From: Limnothrix sp. RL_2_0
GTDB lineage: Bacteria; Cyanobacteriota; Cyanobacteriia; Cyanobacteriales; MRBY01
NCBI GenBank assembly: GCA_012033055.1
Contig: JAAUPR010000025.1
Span: 1-42,427, forward strand
DNA: 42,427 nt
Direction of reading: 5' to 3'
Under the pieces are notes generated by a model. The model ran no database searches. It was not told the DNA's origin and worked only from the letters and a program-made list of their open reading frames with translations. This document shows positions 9,350 through 18,811 of the stretch, piece by piece. Within the stretch, counting starts at the first letter, position 1; each line of letters begins with the position of its first letter. The translations under genes were made by a program, and so were the position numbers.

Positions 9350-9709
9350 ATGACTATCGATACTCAAAAGGAAGTCAAGGCGATCGCCCGCTACATTCGT
9401 ATGTCACCCCGTAAAGTTAGGCGGGTTCTTGACCAGATACGCGGACGTAGCTACCGAGAAGCTCTGATTATCCTCGAATTTATGCCCTATCGCTCCTGCG
9501 ATCCGATTCTCAAAGCCCTCCGCTCAGCCGTTGCTAACGCAGAGCACAACGAAGGACTTGATCCCGCTAGTCTCGTTGTCAGTACCGCATTTGCCGATGC
9601 TGGCCCCGTACTCAAGCGTTTCCGTCCCCGGGCCCAAGGTCGCGCGTTTCAGATTCGCAAGCCGACTTGCCATATCACAGTTGCTGTCGCCCCTAGCGTC
9701 GACGACTAA
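9350..9709 (+). CDS. rplV: 50S ribosomal protein L22
   Basis: L22 is the early-assembly protein whose beta-hairpin forms part of the exit-tunnel constriction with L4. The 119-residue protein has [19 protein letters not shown] at the start and the hairpin region [19 protein letters not shown] near the end. AAGGG precedes ATG 9350. Codon third positions look more C-rich here than in rplB or rplD; the cause is unknown and the effect is mild. Confidence 0.97.
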   Translation: MTIDTQKEVKAIARYIRMSPRKVRRVLDQIRGRSYREALIILEFMPYRSCDPILKALRSAVANAEHNEGLDPASLVVSTAFADAGPVLKRFRPRAQGRAFQIRKPTCHITVAVAPSVDD

Positions 9710-9752
9710 GACCGCTCACCCTAGTGAATCGTAAACATCAAAGGAACAAGCC

Positions 9753-10475
9753 GTGGGACAAAAAATTCATCCAATTGGTTTTCGTTTGGGCATTACTAAG
9801 GAGCATCTCTCCCGCTGGTATGCCGACCCCAAACAATACCCAGAACTTCTTCAAGAAGACTATAAAATTCGTCAGTATGTCGAGGCGAACCTCAACAATG
9901 CTGGCATTTCCAAAGTTTTGATTGAGCGTAAAGCCGATCAAGTGGATCTTGAAATTCACACTGCTCGTCCGGGTGTTGTCGTTGGTCGTGGAGGTTCAGG
10001 TATTGAAGCTCTTCGCACTGGACTACAAACAACCCTTGGTGATCAACGACAAATTCGTATTAATGTTGTCGAAGTCACCCGTGTTGATGCTGATGCTGCT
10101 TTGATTGCAGAGTACATTGTGCAACAGCTAGAACGTCGTGTTTCTTTCCGTCGTGTTGTTCGTCAGGCGATTCAAAGAGCACAAAGAGCTGAAGTTCAAG
10201 GCATCAAAATTCAGGTCAGTGGTCGTCTCAACGGTGCAGAAATTGCCCGTACAGAATGGGTTCGGGAAGGTCGTGTACCTCTCCATACCTTAAGAGCCGA
10301 CATTGATTATTCTTACAAGACTGCCCAGACTATCTACGGAATTCTCGGCATCAAAGTATGGATCTTTAAAGGCGAAATCATTCCGGGTCAGGAAGATGCC
10401 CCTGCGGCTAATGCTGCACCGTTGCCACGTCGTAAATCTCGGCGCCAGCAATTTGAAGATCGTAGCGAGCAGTAA
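9753..10475 (+). CDS. rpsC: 30S ribosomal protein S3
   Basis: S3 forms part of the mRNA entry channel and its helicase activity. The 240-residue protein starts [13 protein letters not shown]. It has a KH type 2 domain with [14 protein letters not shown] and a C-terminal domain with [16 protein letters not shown], and ends in a basic tail. The start is GTG at 9753 with AAGGAA just upstream. A 67-base gap follows before rplP. Confidence 0.97.
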   Translation: MGQKIHPIGFRLGITKEHLSRWYADPKQYPELLQEDYKIRQYVEANLNNAGISKVLIERKADQVDLEIHTARPGVVVGRGGSGIEALRTGLQTTLGDQRQIRINVVEVTRVDADAALIAEYIVQQLERRVSFRRVVRQAIQRAQRAEVQGIKIQVSGRLNGAEIARTEWVREGRVPLHTLRADIDYSYKTAQTIYGILGIKVWIFKGEIIPGQEDAPAANAAPLPRRKSRRQQFEDRSEQ

Positions 10476-10542
10476 TTTTAGTTAGTAGGGTTATGCCTTA
10501 ATTTAACTTTTCTGCACTCACTGTTTATTCCTTCAGGAAACA

Positions 10543-10962
10543 ATGTTAAGTCCAAAACGTACAAAATTCCGAAAGCAGCATCGCGGTCGTATGCGCGGAA
10601 TGGCACAGCGGGGTAATACAGTTCAATTTGGTGATTTTGCTCTACAAGCGATTGAACCAAGTTGGATTACGGCTCGTCAGATTGAAGCTTCCCGTCGTGC
10701 GATGACTCGTTACATCAAGCGTGGTGGTAAAATCTGGATCCGAATTTTCCCTGATAAGCCAATCACTATGCGCCCTGCTGAAACTCGGATGGGTTCAGGT
10801 AAAGGTAATCCAGAATTTTGGGTTGCTGTGGTTAAGCCTGGTCGAGTCATGTTTGAAATGAACGGTGTTAGTGAGCCGATTGCCCGCGAAGCCATGCGTC
10901 TTGCTGCTCAAAAGCTCCCCATTAAAACTAAGTTCATTACTCGCAACGTGGAGTACATCTAA
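10543..10962 (+). CDS. rplP: 50S ribosomal protein L16
   Basis: L16 organises the A-site side of the 50S subunit and contacts tRNA elbows. The 139-residue sequence begins [19 protein letters not shown] and contains [21 protein letters not shown], both diagnostic. AGGA lies just before ATG 10543. rpmC follows after three bases. Confidence 0.97.
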   Translation: MLSPKRTKFRKQHRGRMRGMAQRGNTVQFGDFALQAIEPSWITARQIEASRRAMTRYIKRGGKIWIRIFPDKPITMRPAETRMGSGKGNPEFWVAVVKPGRVMFEMNGVSEPIAREAMRLAAQKLPIKTKFITRNVEYI

Positions 10963-10965
10963 ATC

Positions 10966-11172
10966 ATGCCTTTACCCAAGATTGAAGATGCTCGTAAACT
11001 CAATGATCAAGAGTTGTCTGATGAGATCGCTGCTGTCAAAAAACAGTTGTTTGAACTACGTCTACAACAGGCGACTGGTCGTCTGGAAAAGACCCATGAG
11101 TTTAAGCACAATCGTCACCGTCTTGCTCAGTTGATGACAATTGAGCGTCAGCGGCAACTCCAAGCTCAGTAA
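10966..11172 (+). CDS. rpmC: 50S ribosomal protein L29
   Basis: L29 is a small helical-hairpin protein near the tunnel exit beside L23. The 68-residue product has the family pattern [13 protein letters not shown]...[18 protein letters not shown] with an acidic first helix and basic second helix. GGAG lies in the end of rplP. The stop at 11172 is 19 bases before rpsQ. Confidence 0.94.
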   Translation: MPLPKIEDARKLNDQELSDEIAAVKKQLFELRLQQATGRLEKTHEFKHNRHRLAQLMTIERQRQLQAQ

Positions 11173-11191
11173 AAGTAGGAAAATACCTCGT

Positions 11192-11431
11192 ATGGCTGCT
11201 AAAGAAAGAGTCGGGTTGGTTGTTAGCGACAAAATGGATAAAACCGTTGTTGTTGCTGTTGAGAATCGATCCCCTCATCCTAAATATAAAAAAATCGTGG
11301 TCAAAACCAAGCGTTTTAAAGCCCACGATGAGGAAAATAAATGCCAAGTTGGCGATCGCGTCCGTATTCGCGAGACTCCTCCAACTAGCAAAACCAAGCG
11401 TTGGGCTATCGCTGAAATCCTCGCTAAATAG
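11192..11431 (+). CDS. rpsQ: 30S ribosomal protein S17
   Basis: S17 is an OB-fold primary 16S rRNA binder of the 30S body. I place the start at ATG 11192 ([10 protein letters not shown]) rather than the in-frame ATG at 11141 inside rpmC. S17 homologues begin here, and AGGA stands at 11177-11180. The 79-residue protein has [11 protein letters not shown] and the basic strand [13 protein letters not shown]. One HIP1 site lies within the gene. Confidence 0.95.
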   Translation: MAAKERVGLVVSDKMDKTVVVAVENRSPHPKYKKIVVKTKRFKAHDEENKCQVGDRVRIRETPPTSKTKRWAIAEILAK

Positions 11432-11468
11432 CTTCAAACTTTTTTCCGTTTACCCTTACAAAAAAGCC

Positions 11469-11837
11469 GTGATCCAACAACAAACTTATCTAAATGTTGC
11501 CGATAACAGCGGTGCTCGTAAGCTAATGTGCTTACGGGTTCTGAGTACAGGGAATTGTCGCTATGGTGGCATCGGCGATCAAATTGTCGCTGTTGTGAAA
11601 GAGGCAATCCCAAACATGGGTGTCAAAAAGTCTGATATCGTCCGCGCGGTTATCGTTCGTACTCGTCAGCCCTTACGTCGTGTGAGTGGCATGAGTATTC
11701 GCTTCGATGATAATGCGGCTGTAATTATCAATGCTGAAGGCAATCCCAAAGGTACTCGCGTTTTTGGCCCTGTTGCCCGTGAGTTACGGGATAAAAATTT
11801 TACTAAAATTGTTTCCCTTGCACCGGAGGTTCTCTAA
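11469..11837 (+). CDS. rplN: 50S ribosomal protein L14
   Basis: L14 contacts 16S helix 14 in an intersubunit bridge and is the docking site of the silencing factor RsfS. The start is set at GTG 11469, giving the standard N-terminus [18 protein letters not shown] and 122 residues. A longer in-frame extension to 11220 is only the shadow of rpsQ. The C-terminus [24 protein letters not shown] is typical. TAA overlaps the next ATG as TAATG, so rplX translation is coupled. Confidence 0.95.
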   Translation: MIQQQTYLNVADNSGARKLMCLRVLSTGNCRYGGIGDQIVAVVKEAIPNMGVKKSDIVRAVIVRTRQPLRRVSGMSIRFDDNAAVIINAEGNPKGTRVFGPVARELRDKNFTKIVSLAPEVL

Positions 11838-12187
11838 TGGCAGGACGTAAAAGTTCCACCCCTGAACGGCATAGTATGCACGTTAAGAAAGGGGACACTG
11901 TTCAGGTCATCTCTGGTCGAGACAAGGGCAAAGTGGGAGAAGTTCTCAAGACTCTTCCTAAGTCCAGTAAGGTCATCGTCAAGGACGTGAACATTCGTAC
12001 AAAGCATGTGAAACCTCAGCAGGAAGGTGAATCTGGTCAAATTCAAACTTTTGAAGGGGCCATTCATAGCTCAAATGTGATGCACTATTCTGAAAAGAAA
12101 AAAGTTGCGAGTCGCATTGGCTATCAAGTGACTGATGATGGTCGCAAGGTACGTGTTTTGAAAAAGACTGGTGAAATCATTGATTAA
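11837..12187 (+). CDS. rplX: 50S ribosomal protein L24
   Basis: L24 initiates 50S assembly near the tunnel exit. The 116-residue protein has the KOW-type stretch [20 protein letters not shown] and the core [13 protein letters not shown]. It carries a short N-terminal extension compared with the E. coli protein. ATG 11837 shares its A with the rplN stop, and GGAGGT at 11825-11830 lies in the rplN end. Confidence 0.96.
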   Translation: MAGRKSSTPERHSMHVKKGDTVQVISGRDKGKVGEVLKTLPKSSKVIVKDVNIRTKHVKPQQEGESGQIQTFEGAIHSSNVMHYSEKKKVASRIGYQVTDDGRKVRVLKKTGEIID

Positions 12188-12200
12188 TTTTGATGATATT

Positions 12201-12262
12201 GATCCTTGTGGATCGAAAACTATTTATTTAAATTTAGTTTCCCCTGACCAAGCCCAGGGAGG
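12201..12262 (+). promoter_or_regulatory. two hairpins in the rplX-rplE gap, one covering an SD-like site
   Basis: GATCC/GGATC (12201-12205, 12210-12214) makes a short stem-loop. CCCTG (12242-12246) can pair with CAGGG (12255-12259), partly covering the GGGAGG at 12257-12262 that is the only strong ribosome-binding sequence before rplE. This would allow translational control of rplE. Only pairing potential is seen. Confidence 0.35.
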
Positions 12263-12277
12263 TTAAACGAATTATCT

Positions 12278-12823
12278 ATGTCTCAAAGACTAAAAACTCT
12301 CTATCGAAACGATATTGTTCCTAAATTAACGGAGCAGTTTGGTTACAAGAATATTCACGAAGTTCCTAAAGTTATAAAAATTTCAGTGAACCGTGGTCTG
12401 GGAGAAGCGGCTTCTAATGCGAAAGCGATGGAGTCTTCCCTTGTCGAACTTTCGACCATTACAGGTCAGCGTCCTGTGATTACTCGTGCGAAAAAGGCGA
12501 TCGCCGGATTCAAGATTCGTCAAGGTATGCCAGTCGGCGTAATGGTGACGCTTCGATCCGAAAAAATGTACGCATTTTTAGATCGTCTCATCAGCTTAGC
12601 CTTGCCCCGAATTCGTGACTTCCGTGGCATTAGCCCAAAAAGTTTCGATGGACGCGGTAACTACAGCCTAGGAATTCGTGAGCAACTCATTTTCCCTGAA
12701 ATTGACTACGATTCCATTGATCAAATTCGAGGAATGGACGTTTCCATCATCACCACCGCAAAAACCGATGAAGAAGGTCGTGCGTTGTTGAAAGCGATGG
12801 GTATGCCCTTCCGCGAAAGCTAA
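12278..12823 (+). CDS. rplE: 50S ribosomal protein L5
   Basis: L5 binds 5S rRNA and contacts P-site tRNA. The 181-residue protein contains [41 protein letters not shown] and the end [22 protein letters not shown]. In many bacteria rpsN follows; here rpsH comes next, as usual in cyanobacteria, where S14 is encoded elsewhere. The 90-base gap before it holds candidate regulatory hairpins. Confidence 0.97.
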   Translation: MSQRLKTLYRNDIVPKLTEQFGYKNIHEVPKVIKISVNRGLGEAASNAKAMESSLVELSTITGQRPVITRAKKAIAGFKIRQGMPVGVMVTLRSEKMYAFLDRLISLALPRIRDFRGISPKSFDGRGNYSLGIREQLIFPEIDYDSIDQIRGMDVSIITTAKTDEEGRALLKAMGMPFRES

Positions 12824-12848
12824 ATCTTAGGAGAGATTAAAGGTAATA

Positions 12849-13250
12849 ATGGCGGCGAACGATACCATTTCCGATATGCTGACGCGCATCCGTAATGCGT
12901 GCATGGTTCAGCATGAAAATACGAAAGTCCCTGTGACCCGTATGACCCGTAATATCGCTGACGTTTTAAAAGACGAAGGCTTTATTGAGAACTATACCGA
13001 AGCTGGCGAAGGCATCGACAAGCATTTAGTTATTTCCCTGAAATATAAGGGACGTAACCGCAAGCCGATCATCCAAAAGCTTCAGCGGGTAAGTAAGCCC
13101 GGCCTCCGAGTTTACAGTAACCACAAAGAGTTGCCGAGAGTTTTAGGAGGAATCGGGATTGCGATTATCTCTACCTCTAAAGGTGTCATGACTGATCGCC
13201 AAGCTCGTCAACAAGGAATCGGTGGTGAAATTCTCTGCTACGTCTGGTAA
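12849..13250 (+). CDS. rpsH: 30S ribosomal protein S8
   Basis: S8 binds 16S helix 21 and in E. coli represses the spc operon. The 133-residue product shows [14 protein letters not shown] at the start and [27 protein letters not shown] at the end, the family signature. AGGAGAG lies before ATG 12849. No S8-type mRNA operator was recognised by eye near rplE. Confidence 0.97.
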   Translation: MAANDTISDMLTRIRNACMVQHENTKVPVTRMTRNIADVLKDEGFIENYTEAGEGIDKHLVISLKYKGRNRKPIIQKLQRVSKPGLRVYSNHKELPRVLGGIGIAIISTSKGVMTDRQARQQGIGGEILCYVW

Positions 13251-13284
13251 TCGTAGCTGAATCTGATATCAGGAGAAATAACGA

Positions 13285-13827
13285 ATGTCTCGTATTGGTA
13301 AAAAGCCAGTTCCTATTCCCGACAAAGTAACTATCACCCTCGATGGTCTACATATCTCTGTTAAAGGGCCAAAAGGTACTTTAGAGAGAACTTTGCCCGG
13401 TAAAGTAACAGTGGCACAGGAAGACAACACCATTGTTGTTACCCCCGTTGACTCTTCACGGCCAGCTCGTGAGCGTCACGGCCTTTGTCGCACCCTCATC
13501 GCTAATATGGTGGAAGGGGTTTCTAATGGTTATTCCAAGAATTTGGAAATCATTGGTGTGGGTTATCGTGCCCAAGTGAAAGGAAATGTTCTGACACTTA
13601 ACGTTGGTTATAGCCAACCTGTGGATATGGAAATGCCTGAAGGCATAACTGCAGCCATGGGAGAAAAGAATACTCAAGTCATTATCTCTGGTAACGATAA
13701 AGAGATTGTCGGCAATACAGCGGCTAAAGTCCGTGCCGTCCGTCCCCCTGAGCCTTACAAAGGTAAAGGTATTCGCTACCAAGGTGAGCAAGTTAGACGT
13801 AAAGCTGGTAAGGCAGGTAAGAAGTAG
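13285..13827 (+). CDS. rplF: 50S ribosomal protein L6
   Basis: L6 lies near the GTPase-associated centre. It has two similar domains: [14 protein letters not shown] begins the first, and the C-terminal motif [22 protein letters not shown] ends the second. Length is 180 residues, normal for the family. AGGAGA precedes ATG 13285. rplR follows after five bases. Confidence 0.97.
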   Translation: MSRIGKKPVPIPDKVTITLDGLHISVKGPKGTLERTLPGKVTVAQEDNTIVVTPVDSSRPARERHGLCRTLIANMVEGVSNGYSKNLEIIGVGYRAQVKGNVLTLNVGYSQPVDMEMPEGITAAMGEKNTQVIISGNDKEIVGNTAAKVRAVRPPEPYKGKGIRYQGEQVRRKAGKAGKK

Positions 13828-13832
13828 TAGAG

Positions 13833-14195
13833 ATGAAAGCAACTCGCAAGCAACTCACCCAACGTCGCCACTTTCGGATTCGCCGTCGAGTCGAAGGTAC
13901 TGGCGATCGCCCCCGTTTGGCAGTGTTCCGTTCCCACAAGCATATCTATGCCCAAGTCATTGATGACGAAAAGCAGCACACCCTTGTAGCTGCATCAACC
14001 CTAGACAAAGACCTTAAAAGTAATCTCCCATCTGGTGGCAACATTAGCGCATCAACTGCCGTAGGTAGTCTGATTGCTAAACGTGCCCTAGAACAAGGCA
14101 TCAGCAAAGTTGTATTTGATCGTGGCGGTAACCTTTACCATGGCCGCGTCAAAGCACTCGCAGAAGCCGCTAGGGAAGCCGGTTTAGACTTTTAA
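13833..14195 (+). CDS. rplR: 50S ribosomal protein L18
   Basis: L18 binds 5S rRNA together with L5. The 120-residue protein carries the N-terminal basic region [23 protein letters not shown] and the end [26 protein letters not shown], both typical. Its start is five bases after the rplF stop, which suggests coupled translation. A HIP1 site lies in the 5' part. Confidence 0.97.
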   Translation: MKATRKQLTQRRHFRIRRRVEGTGDRPRLAVFRSHKHIYAQVIDDEKQHTLVAASTLDKDLKSNLPSGGNISASTAVGSLIAKRALEQGISKVVFDRGGNLYHGRVKALAEAAREAGLDF

Positions 14196-14225
14196 GTTAT
14201 TGATGACATCATTAGGAAAATAATT

Positions 14226-14747
14226 ATGGCAAAGCGTCGTAAATCATCAAAAAACAAAGAAAAAGATACGAACTGGCAAGAGCGCGTGATCCAAATCCGT
14301 CGCGTCAGCAAAGTTGTCAAAGGTGGTAAGAAACTAAGTTTCCGCGCCATTGTAGTAATTGGCAATGAGACCGGTAAGGTCGGCGTTGGCGTTGGCAAAG
14401 CAGGAGACGTGATTGGCGCAGTTCGTAAAGGAGTTGCAGACGCTAAAAAGCAAGTCGTTGATGTGCCCCTAACCAAAACAAACACCATTACCCACCGTAT
14501 TAATGGTGTTGCAGGTGGAGCGAGAGTGATGATGCGCCCCGCTGCTCCCGGTACCGGTGTAATTGCAGGTGGAGCTGTACGGACAGTCCTTGAACTTGCT
14601 GGCGTCAAAAACATTTTGGCAAAACAGCTTGGCTCAAAAAGTCCTTTAAACAACGCCCGTGCTACCGTTGATGCCCTTGGAAACCTACGCAGTTTTTCTG
14701 CCGTTGCCCAAGAACGTGGTGTTGCCATTGAGCGAATCTACGCCTAA
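14226..14747 (+). CDS. rpsE: 30S ribosomal protein S5
   Basis: S5 shapes the mRNA entry site and affects decoding accuracy. The 173-residue protein has the double-stranded-RNA-binding-like N-domain ([23 protein letters not shown]), the glycine-rich [17 protein letters not shown] loop, and the C-domain. AGGAAA precedes ATG 14226. rpmD (L30), which follows rpsE in many bacteria, is absent as expected for cyanobacteria. Confidence 0.97.
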   Translation: MAKRRKSSKNKEKDTNWQERVIQIRRVSKVVKGGKKLSFRAIVVIGNETGKVGVGVGKAGDVIGAVRKGVADAKKQVVDVPLTKTNTITHRINGVAGGARVMMRPAAPGTGVIAGGAVRTVLELAGVKNILAKQLGSKSPLNNARATVDALGNLRSFSAVAQERGVAIERIYA

Positions 14748-14798
14748 ATCTAGGTGTTGGTCACAACATCGAGCAGAAGTTTTAACCAAGAAACAACA

Positions 14799-15257
14799 AT
14801 GAAACTATCAGATATCGCTCCTAAAAAAGGATCAAAAAGACGCCGCCGCCGCGTTGGTCGTGGTATCGCCGCAGGTCAAGGAGCAAGTTGCGGCTTTGGC
14901 ATGAGAGGACAAAAATCGCGTTCTGGTACCGGCACCAAAGCTGGTTTTGAAGGTGGTCAAATGCCTTTATACCGTCGTGTCCCCAAGCTTAAGCACTTCA
15001 CGATTATTAACCCCAAAAACTTTACTGTTATCAATATCTCCAAATTGGCAGATCTCGATGCAGGTACTGAAGTAACTTTAGATAGCCTGATGCAGAAAGG
15101 CATCGTCACTAGTAATGATGGTCCCTTGAAAATTCTAGGTGATGGGGAAATATCCGTCGCGCTAACAGTGAAAGCATCTGGTTTTACAGCTAGTGCGAAA
15201 ACTAAGATTGAGGCCGCTGGCGGTACATGTGAAGTGGTTAGCCGCTCAAAAGGTTAA
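14799..15257 (+). CDS. rplO: 50S ribosomal protein L15
   Basis: L15 is a late-assembly 50S protein with an extended N-terminus that threads into rRNA. The start is taken as ATG 14799 ([21 protein letters not shown]), giving 152 residues. The earlier in-frame ATG at 14754 would add 15 residues with no family match. [22 protein letters not shown] and the C-terminal beta region are typical. The Shine-Dalgarno is weak. Confidence 0.95.
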   Translation: MKLSDIAPKKGSKRRRRRVGRGIAAGQGASCGFGMRGQKSRSGTGTKAGFEGGQMPLYRRVPKLKHFTIINPKNFTVINISKLADLDAGTEVTLDSLMQKGIVTSNDGPLKILGDGEISVALTVKASGFTASAKTKIEAAGGTCEVVSRSKG

Positions 15258-15341
15258 TCAAATCAAGTTAAACTTTAAAAAAAGTTAACTACTCTTTATT
15301 TGATCTATCCAATAGCGTAATTTCCACAAGAGAATTTTATT

Positions 15342-16658
15342 ATGGTCGTCAGTCGCGAAAAAACACCCACTGCACAGGAAACTTTCATGCAGATGGCGCA
15401 GGCAGCTGGACTGAGGGGTCGACTCTTAGTCACGCTAGGGTTGCTAGTGCTTGTCCGTTTTGGGGTTTTTATTCCTATTCCGGGCATTGATAGGGCTGCT
15501 TTAAGTCAAGGCATTCAAAACTCTCCCTTTCTAGGCTTTCTTGATGTCTTTGCTGGTGGTGGTTTGTCTGCTGTTGGCATCTTTGCCTTAGGCATTTTGC
15601 CTTACATCAACGCTTCCATCATCATGCAGCTTATGACAGCGGCTATTCCAGCCCTTGAAGAAATGCAGAAGAATGATGGAGAGGCTGGCCGCCGTAAGAT
15701 ATCTCAAATTATTCGCTATGTAACTGTTGGTTGGGCTGCTTTACAAAGTTTTGGCATCACACTCCAAATTTTGCGCCCTTATGCAGTCGATCCAGGATTC
15801 ACTTTTGTTTTAGAAACAACCCTTGCTCTTACTGCTGGTTCAGTATTTGTCATGTGGATTTCTGAGCTTATTACAGAAAAGGGATTGGGTAATGGTGCTT
15901 CGCTATTGATTTTTGTCAATATTGTGGCTGTACTACCTAGAACATTAGGTAATACCATCGAGTTTGCTCAAGCTGGTGGACGTGCAGTTATCGCTAAAGT
16001 TATTTTGCTTTTGCTTGTATTTTTAGTGATGATTATTGGCATTGTCTTTGTTCAAGAAGGTACTCGTCGTATTCCTATTGTTTCTGCCAGACGCCAAGTG
16101 GGTCGTAAACTTTATCGTGAAAGAACGAGCTACTTGCCTTTGCGGTTGAACCAAGGTGGAGTTATGCCAATCATTTTTGCTTCGGCCGTTTTGGTTTTAC
16201 CTTCTTCTCTGGTAGGTTTTGCTTCTGGTGAGGGTGCGTTTAGTGATTTCTTGGTGAGTGTTACTAATTTTCTCCAGCCGGGCAAAATCCCTTATGTTAT
16301 TTTCTATTTGACACTAATTCTTTTCTTTAGTTATTTCTATGCGTCTCTCATCGTTAACCCGGTGGATATGTCTCAGAATCTAAAGAAAATGGGATCTAGT
16401 ATTCCGGGGATTCGTCCGGGTAGGGCGACTAGCGAATATCTGGAAAAAGTTATCAATCGGTTGACTTTGCTGGGAGCTATTTTCCTTGGTTTGGTGGCTA
16501 CAGTTCCTACTTTTGTTGAAGGTGCTACTGGTGTTACTACTCTTCAAGGTTTTGGTGCAACATCATTGTTGATTCTGGTTGGTGTGGCGATCGACACAGC
16601 TAAGCAAATTCAAACTTATGTCATCTCCCAACGTTATGAAGGGATGGTGAAACAGTAG
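15342..16658 (+). CDS. secY: preprotein translocase subunit SecY
   Basis: SecY is the channel of the Sec translocon in plasma and thylakoid membranes, working with SecE (encoded at 27813), SecG and SecA. The 438-residue protein has ten hydrophobic segments. It shows the plug and TM2 region FAGGGLSAVGIFALGILPYI and the cytoplasmic loop RRIPIVSARRQVG in the middle. The C-terminus has the conserved GVAIDTAKQIQTYVISQRYEG. The usual position between rplO and adk is kept. An 84-base AT-rich gap separates it from rplO. Confidence 0.97.
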   Translation: MVVSREKTPTAQETFMQMAQAAGLRGRLLVTLGLLVLVRFGVFIPIPGIDRAALSQGIQNSPFLGFLDVFAGGGLSAVGIFALGILPYINASIIMQLMTAAIPALEEMQKNDGEAGRRKISQIIRYVTVGWAALQSFGITLQILRPYAVDPGFTFVLETTLALTAGSVFVMWISELITEKGLGNGASLLIFVNIVAVLPRTLGNTIEFAQAGGRAVIAKVILLLLVFLVMIIGIVFVQEGTRRIPIVSARRQVGRKLYRERTSYLPLRLNQGGVMPIIFASAVLVLPSSLVGFASGEGAFSDFLVSVTNFLQPGKIPYVIFYLTLILFFSYFYASLIVNPVDMSQNLKKMGSSIPGIRPGRATSEYLEKVINRLTLLGAIFLGLVATVPTFVEGATGVTTLQGFGATSLLILVGVAIDTAKQIQTYVISQRYEGMVKQ

Positions 16659-16745
16659 TTTTGCCCGGTTTTCTGTAGGATTGGATTTGTTTTTGCTGAT
16701 TTGTTCAATTCTTACTTTTGTTCAAAATGTTGGGAGTTAATTGTT

Positions 16746-17309
16746 ATGGCACAGGGCACTCGTTTGATTTTTCTAGGGCCTCCCGGAGCTGGAAAAGGTA
16801 CGCAGGCTCAAGTTCTTGCGGCTGATTGCAAAATTCCTCATATTTCAACGGGTGAAATTCTGAGACAGGCAATAAGCGACAAAACAGTTTTAGGGATTAA
16901 AGCTAAAGGGTTTGTCGATAAGGGTGAGCTTGTGCCTGATAACTTAATTCTCGACTTAATTCGAGAGAGACTAAAGCAGGCAGATGCTGCTGATGGTTGG
17001 ATTCTGGATGGGTTTCCCCGAAATGTTAGTCAAGCTGAGTTTTTGGGGGTCTTGTTGAATGAACTTGAGCAAAGTTGTGACTTCGCGATTAATCTCGAGG
17101 TTTCAGATGATGTGTTAATTGATCGTCTTCTCGGCCGTGGTCGTAAGGATGATAATCGTTCAACTATTGCCCGTCGTCTTGAGGTCTACCATGAGCAAAC
17201 GGCTCCAGTCATTCATTTTTATGAGAGTCAGGATGCTCTAAAGTCTGTTGATGGCGATCGCCCAATGGATGAAGTTACAGAGGCACTGAAAGCTTGTCTT
17301 GTTAATTGA
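16746..17309 (+). CDS. adk: adenylate kinase
   Basis: Adenylate kinase interconverts ATP+AMP and 2 ADP. The start at ATG 16746 gives 187 residues beginning AQGTRLIFLGPPGAGKGTQ with the P-loop; an earlier in-frame ATG at 16701 adds 15 unlikely residues. GFPRN and the arginine-rich LLGRGRKDDN region are present. The long zinc-type LID domain is missing and replaced by a short loop, the short-type adenylate kinase found in cyanobacteria. GGAG lies at 16733-16736. Confidence 0.96.
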   Translation: MAQGTRLIFLGPPGAGKGTQAQVLAADCKIPHISTGEILRQAISDKTVLGIKAKGFVDKGELVPDNLILDLIRERLKQADAADGWILDGFPRNVSQAEFLGVLLNELEQSCDFAINLEVSDDVLIDRLLGRGRKDDNRSTIARRLEVYHEQTAPVIHFYESQDALKSVDGDRPMDEVTEALKACLVN

Positions 17310-17356
17310 CCAAAGTCCTCTTAATTTATTGAATTCACTAAGGAGATCAAATTGTT

Positions 17357-17581
17357 TTGTCTAAACAAGATCTGATTGAAATGGAGGGAACTGTTACGGA
17401 ATCCCTTCCTAATGCGATGTTTCGAGTCGATCTAGATAACGGCTTCAACGTCCTAGCCCATATTTCTGGGAAGATTCGCCGCAACTATATCAAAATATTA
17501 CCGGGCGATCGCGTCAAAGTGGAGTTAACCCCGTACGACCTCACAAAAGGCCGCATTACATATCGCCTAAGAAAGAAATAA
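17357..17581 (+). CDS. infA: translation initiation factor IF-1
   Basis: IF-1 occupies the ribosomal A site during initiation. The 74-residue OB-fold protein matches the family over its full length ([23 protein letters not shown] ... [11 protein letters not shown] ... [13 protein letters not shown]). The start codon is TTG at 17357, about 11 bases after AGGAG. No ATG or GTG exists that would give the conserved N-terminus. TTG is unusual for this gene and should reduce initiation. Confidence 0.95.
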
Positions 17582-17590
17582 TAATTAATT

Positions 17591-17641
17591 ACAAGCATCA
17601 ATAGTCATATCCACAATAAATTGATATGATTAGGAGCTTGT
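17591..17641 (+). promoter_or_regulatory. two-part hairpin between infA and rpmJ
   Basis: ACAAGC (17591-17596) pairs with GCTTGT (17636-17641). Inside it TCATATC (17605-17611) pairs perfectly with GATATGA (17623-17629) around an 11-base loop. No clean U-run follows, so a regulatory or processing structure is more likely than a terminator. The 139-bp gap is AT-rich and has no ORF. Confidence 0.45.
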
Positions 17642-17720
17642 GGTGTTTTATATTAAGTAACTATTTAGAAATAATGGTTATTAGCATTATAAAAACTACT
17701 TAGATGTAACGTTAAAACCT

Positions 17721-17834
17721 ATGAAAGTTCGAGCATCCGTTAAAAAAATGTGTGACAAGTGTCGCGTTATTCGCCGTCGCGGTCGCGTTATGGTCATTTG
17801 CTCTAACCCAAAGCATAAACAGCGCCAAGGCTAG
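17721..17834 (+). CDS. rpmJ: 50S ribosomal protein L36
   Basis: This 37-residue gene encodes [17 protein letters not shown] at the start and ends in KHKQRQG. It has the zinc ribbon C-x2-C, a third cysteine (VICSNP) and histidine in NPKHK, so it is the zinc-binding (C+) form. L36 stabilises the 50S core rRNA. It sits between infA and rpsM as in most bacteria. Confidence 0.96.
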   Translation: MKVRASVKKMCDKCRVIRRRGRVMVICSNPKHKQRQG

Positions 17835-17894
17835 AACAGATTTTTAGAAACACATTTATTTTTATTTTTAGTTGATTTTAGGGAGAATGAAATC

Positions 17895-18272
17895 GTGGCA
17901 CGAATTGCAGGCGTTGATCTGCCCCGTGACAAGCGCATAGAAATTGCGTTGACCTATGTCTATGGCATTGGCTTGTCTAGAGCACAAAAAGTTATCGCAA
18001 GTACCGGTGTTGATCCTGATACTCGCGTAAGAGATTTATCCGATGAGGACGCTTTGAAATTGCGTTCTTTCGTGACGGATAACTTCCAAGTCGAAGGCGA
18101 TCTCCGTCGCTTAGAGTCTATGAATATCAAGCGATTAGCTGATATTGGTACTTATCGTGGTCGTCGTCACCGTCAAGGTTTGCCAGTACGTGGCCAAAGA
18201 ACCCGTACGAACGCTCGTACAAGACGCGGCCGCCGAGTAACTGTTGCAGGTAAAAAGAAAGTACCTCGTTAA
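17895..18272 (+). CDS. rpsM: 30S ribosomal protein S13
   Basis: S13 lies in the 30S head and contacts P-site tRNA and bridge B1. The start is GTG 17895 after GGGAG, giving 125 residues. [25 protein letters not shown] and the basic tail [15 protein letters not shown] are diagnostic. The order rpmJ-rpsM-rpsK-rpoA-rplQ is the classic alpha operon, minus rpsD. Confidence 0.97.
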   Translation: MARIAGVDLPRDKRIEIALTYVYGIGLSRAQKVIASTGVDPDTRVRDLSDEDALKLRSFVTDNFQVEGDLRRLESMNIKRLADIGTYRGRRHRQGLPVRGQRTRTNARTRRGRRVTVAGKKKVPR

Positions 18273-18330
18273 AATCTAGGGTTTTCCAAACATCAAACAT
18301 ATTCATTTAGTTCCTTAAAGATTAGAAATT

Positions 18331-18720
18331 ATGGCACGTCAAAAGAAGAGTGGCGCCAGAAAAGTAAAAAAGAATATTCCTAACGGAGTCGCTCACATCC
18401 AATCTACCTTTAACAACACTATTGTCACCATTAGTGACGTAAAGGGTGACGCTGTTTCTTGGTCTTCCGCAGGAGCAAGTGGCTTCAAAGGCGCAAAGAA
18501 AGGAACTCCCTTCGCTGCTCAGACCGCTGCTGATAATGCTGCTCGCCGTGCGATGGATCAAGGAATGCGTCAAATTGAAGTCATGGTGAGTGGTCCGGGA
18601 GCTGGCCGTGAAACTGCGATTCGTGCTCTCCAAGCAGCTGGTTTGGAGATTACTCTGATTCGCGACGTTACGCCAATTCCTCATAACGGTTGCCGTCCAC
18701 CCAAGCGCAGACGAGTATAA
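18331..18720 (+). CDS. rpsK: 30S ribosomal protein S11
   Basis: S11 is on the 30S platform near the mRNA exit. The 129-residue protein has [16 protein letters not shown], the central [17 protein letters not shown] helix and the end [18 protein letters not shown], including the conserved asparagine-glycine that can form isoaspartate. rpoA follows directly because rpsD is not in this operon in cyanobacteria. Confidence 0.97.
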   Translation: MARQKKSGARKVKKNIPNGVAHIQSTFNNTIVTISDVKGDAVSWSSAGASGFKGAKKGTPFAAQTAADNAARRAMDQGMRQIEVMVSGPGAGRETAIRALQAAGLEITLIRDVTPIPHNGCRPPKRRRV

Positions 18721-18811
18721 CGTTGAAAACCGCTAATTAGAAATTAAGTCAAGAAAGTATCTTGTTTGTTTCTTAAGGACAGATTGCTAAGTAAGGGAGA
18801 TCAAAAAAAGA

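Noticed and set aside
11220-11468. N-terminal extension of L14 through the rpsQ region
   Set aside because: The extra 83 residues are an out-of-frame reading of rpsQ; the family N-terminus begins at GTG 11469.
12824-15341. Loss of rpsN, rpmD and (later) rpsD from the cluster
   Set aside because: These absences are the normal cyanobacterial arrangement, not deletions in this strain.
16746-17309. Truncated adenylate kinase (missing LID)
   Set aside because: The 187-residue short-LID form is a natural adenylate kinase class found in cyanobacteria, and the P-loop and arginines are intact.
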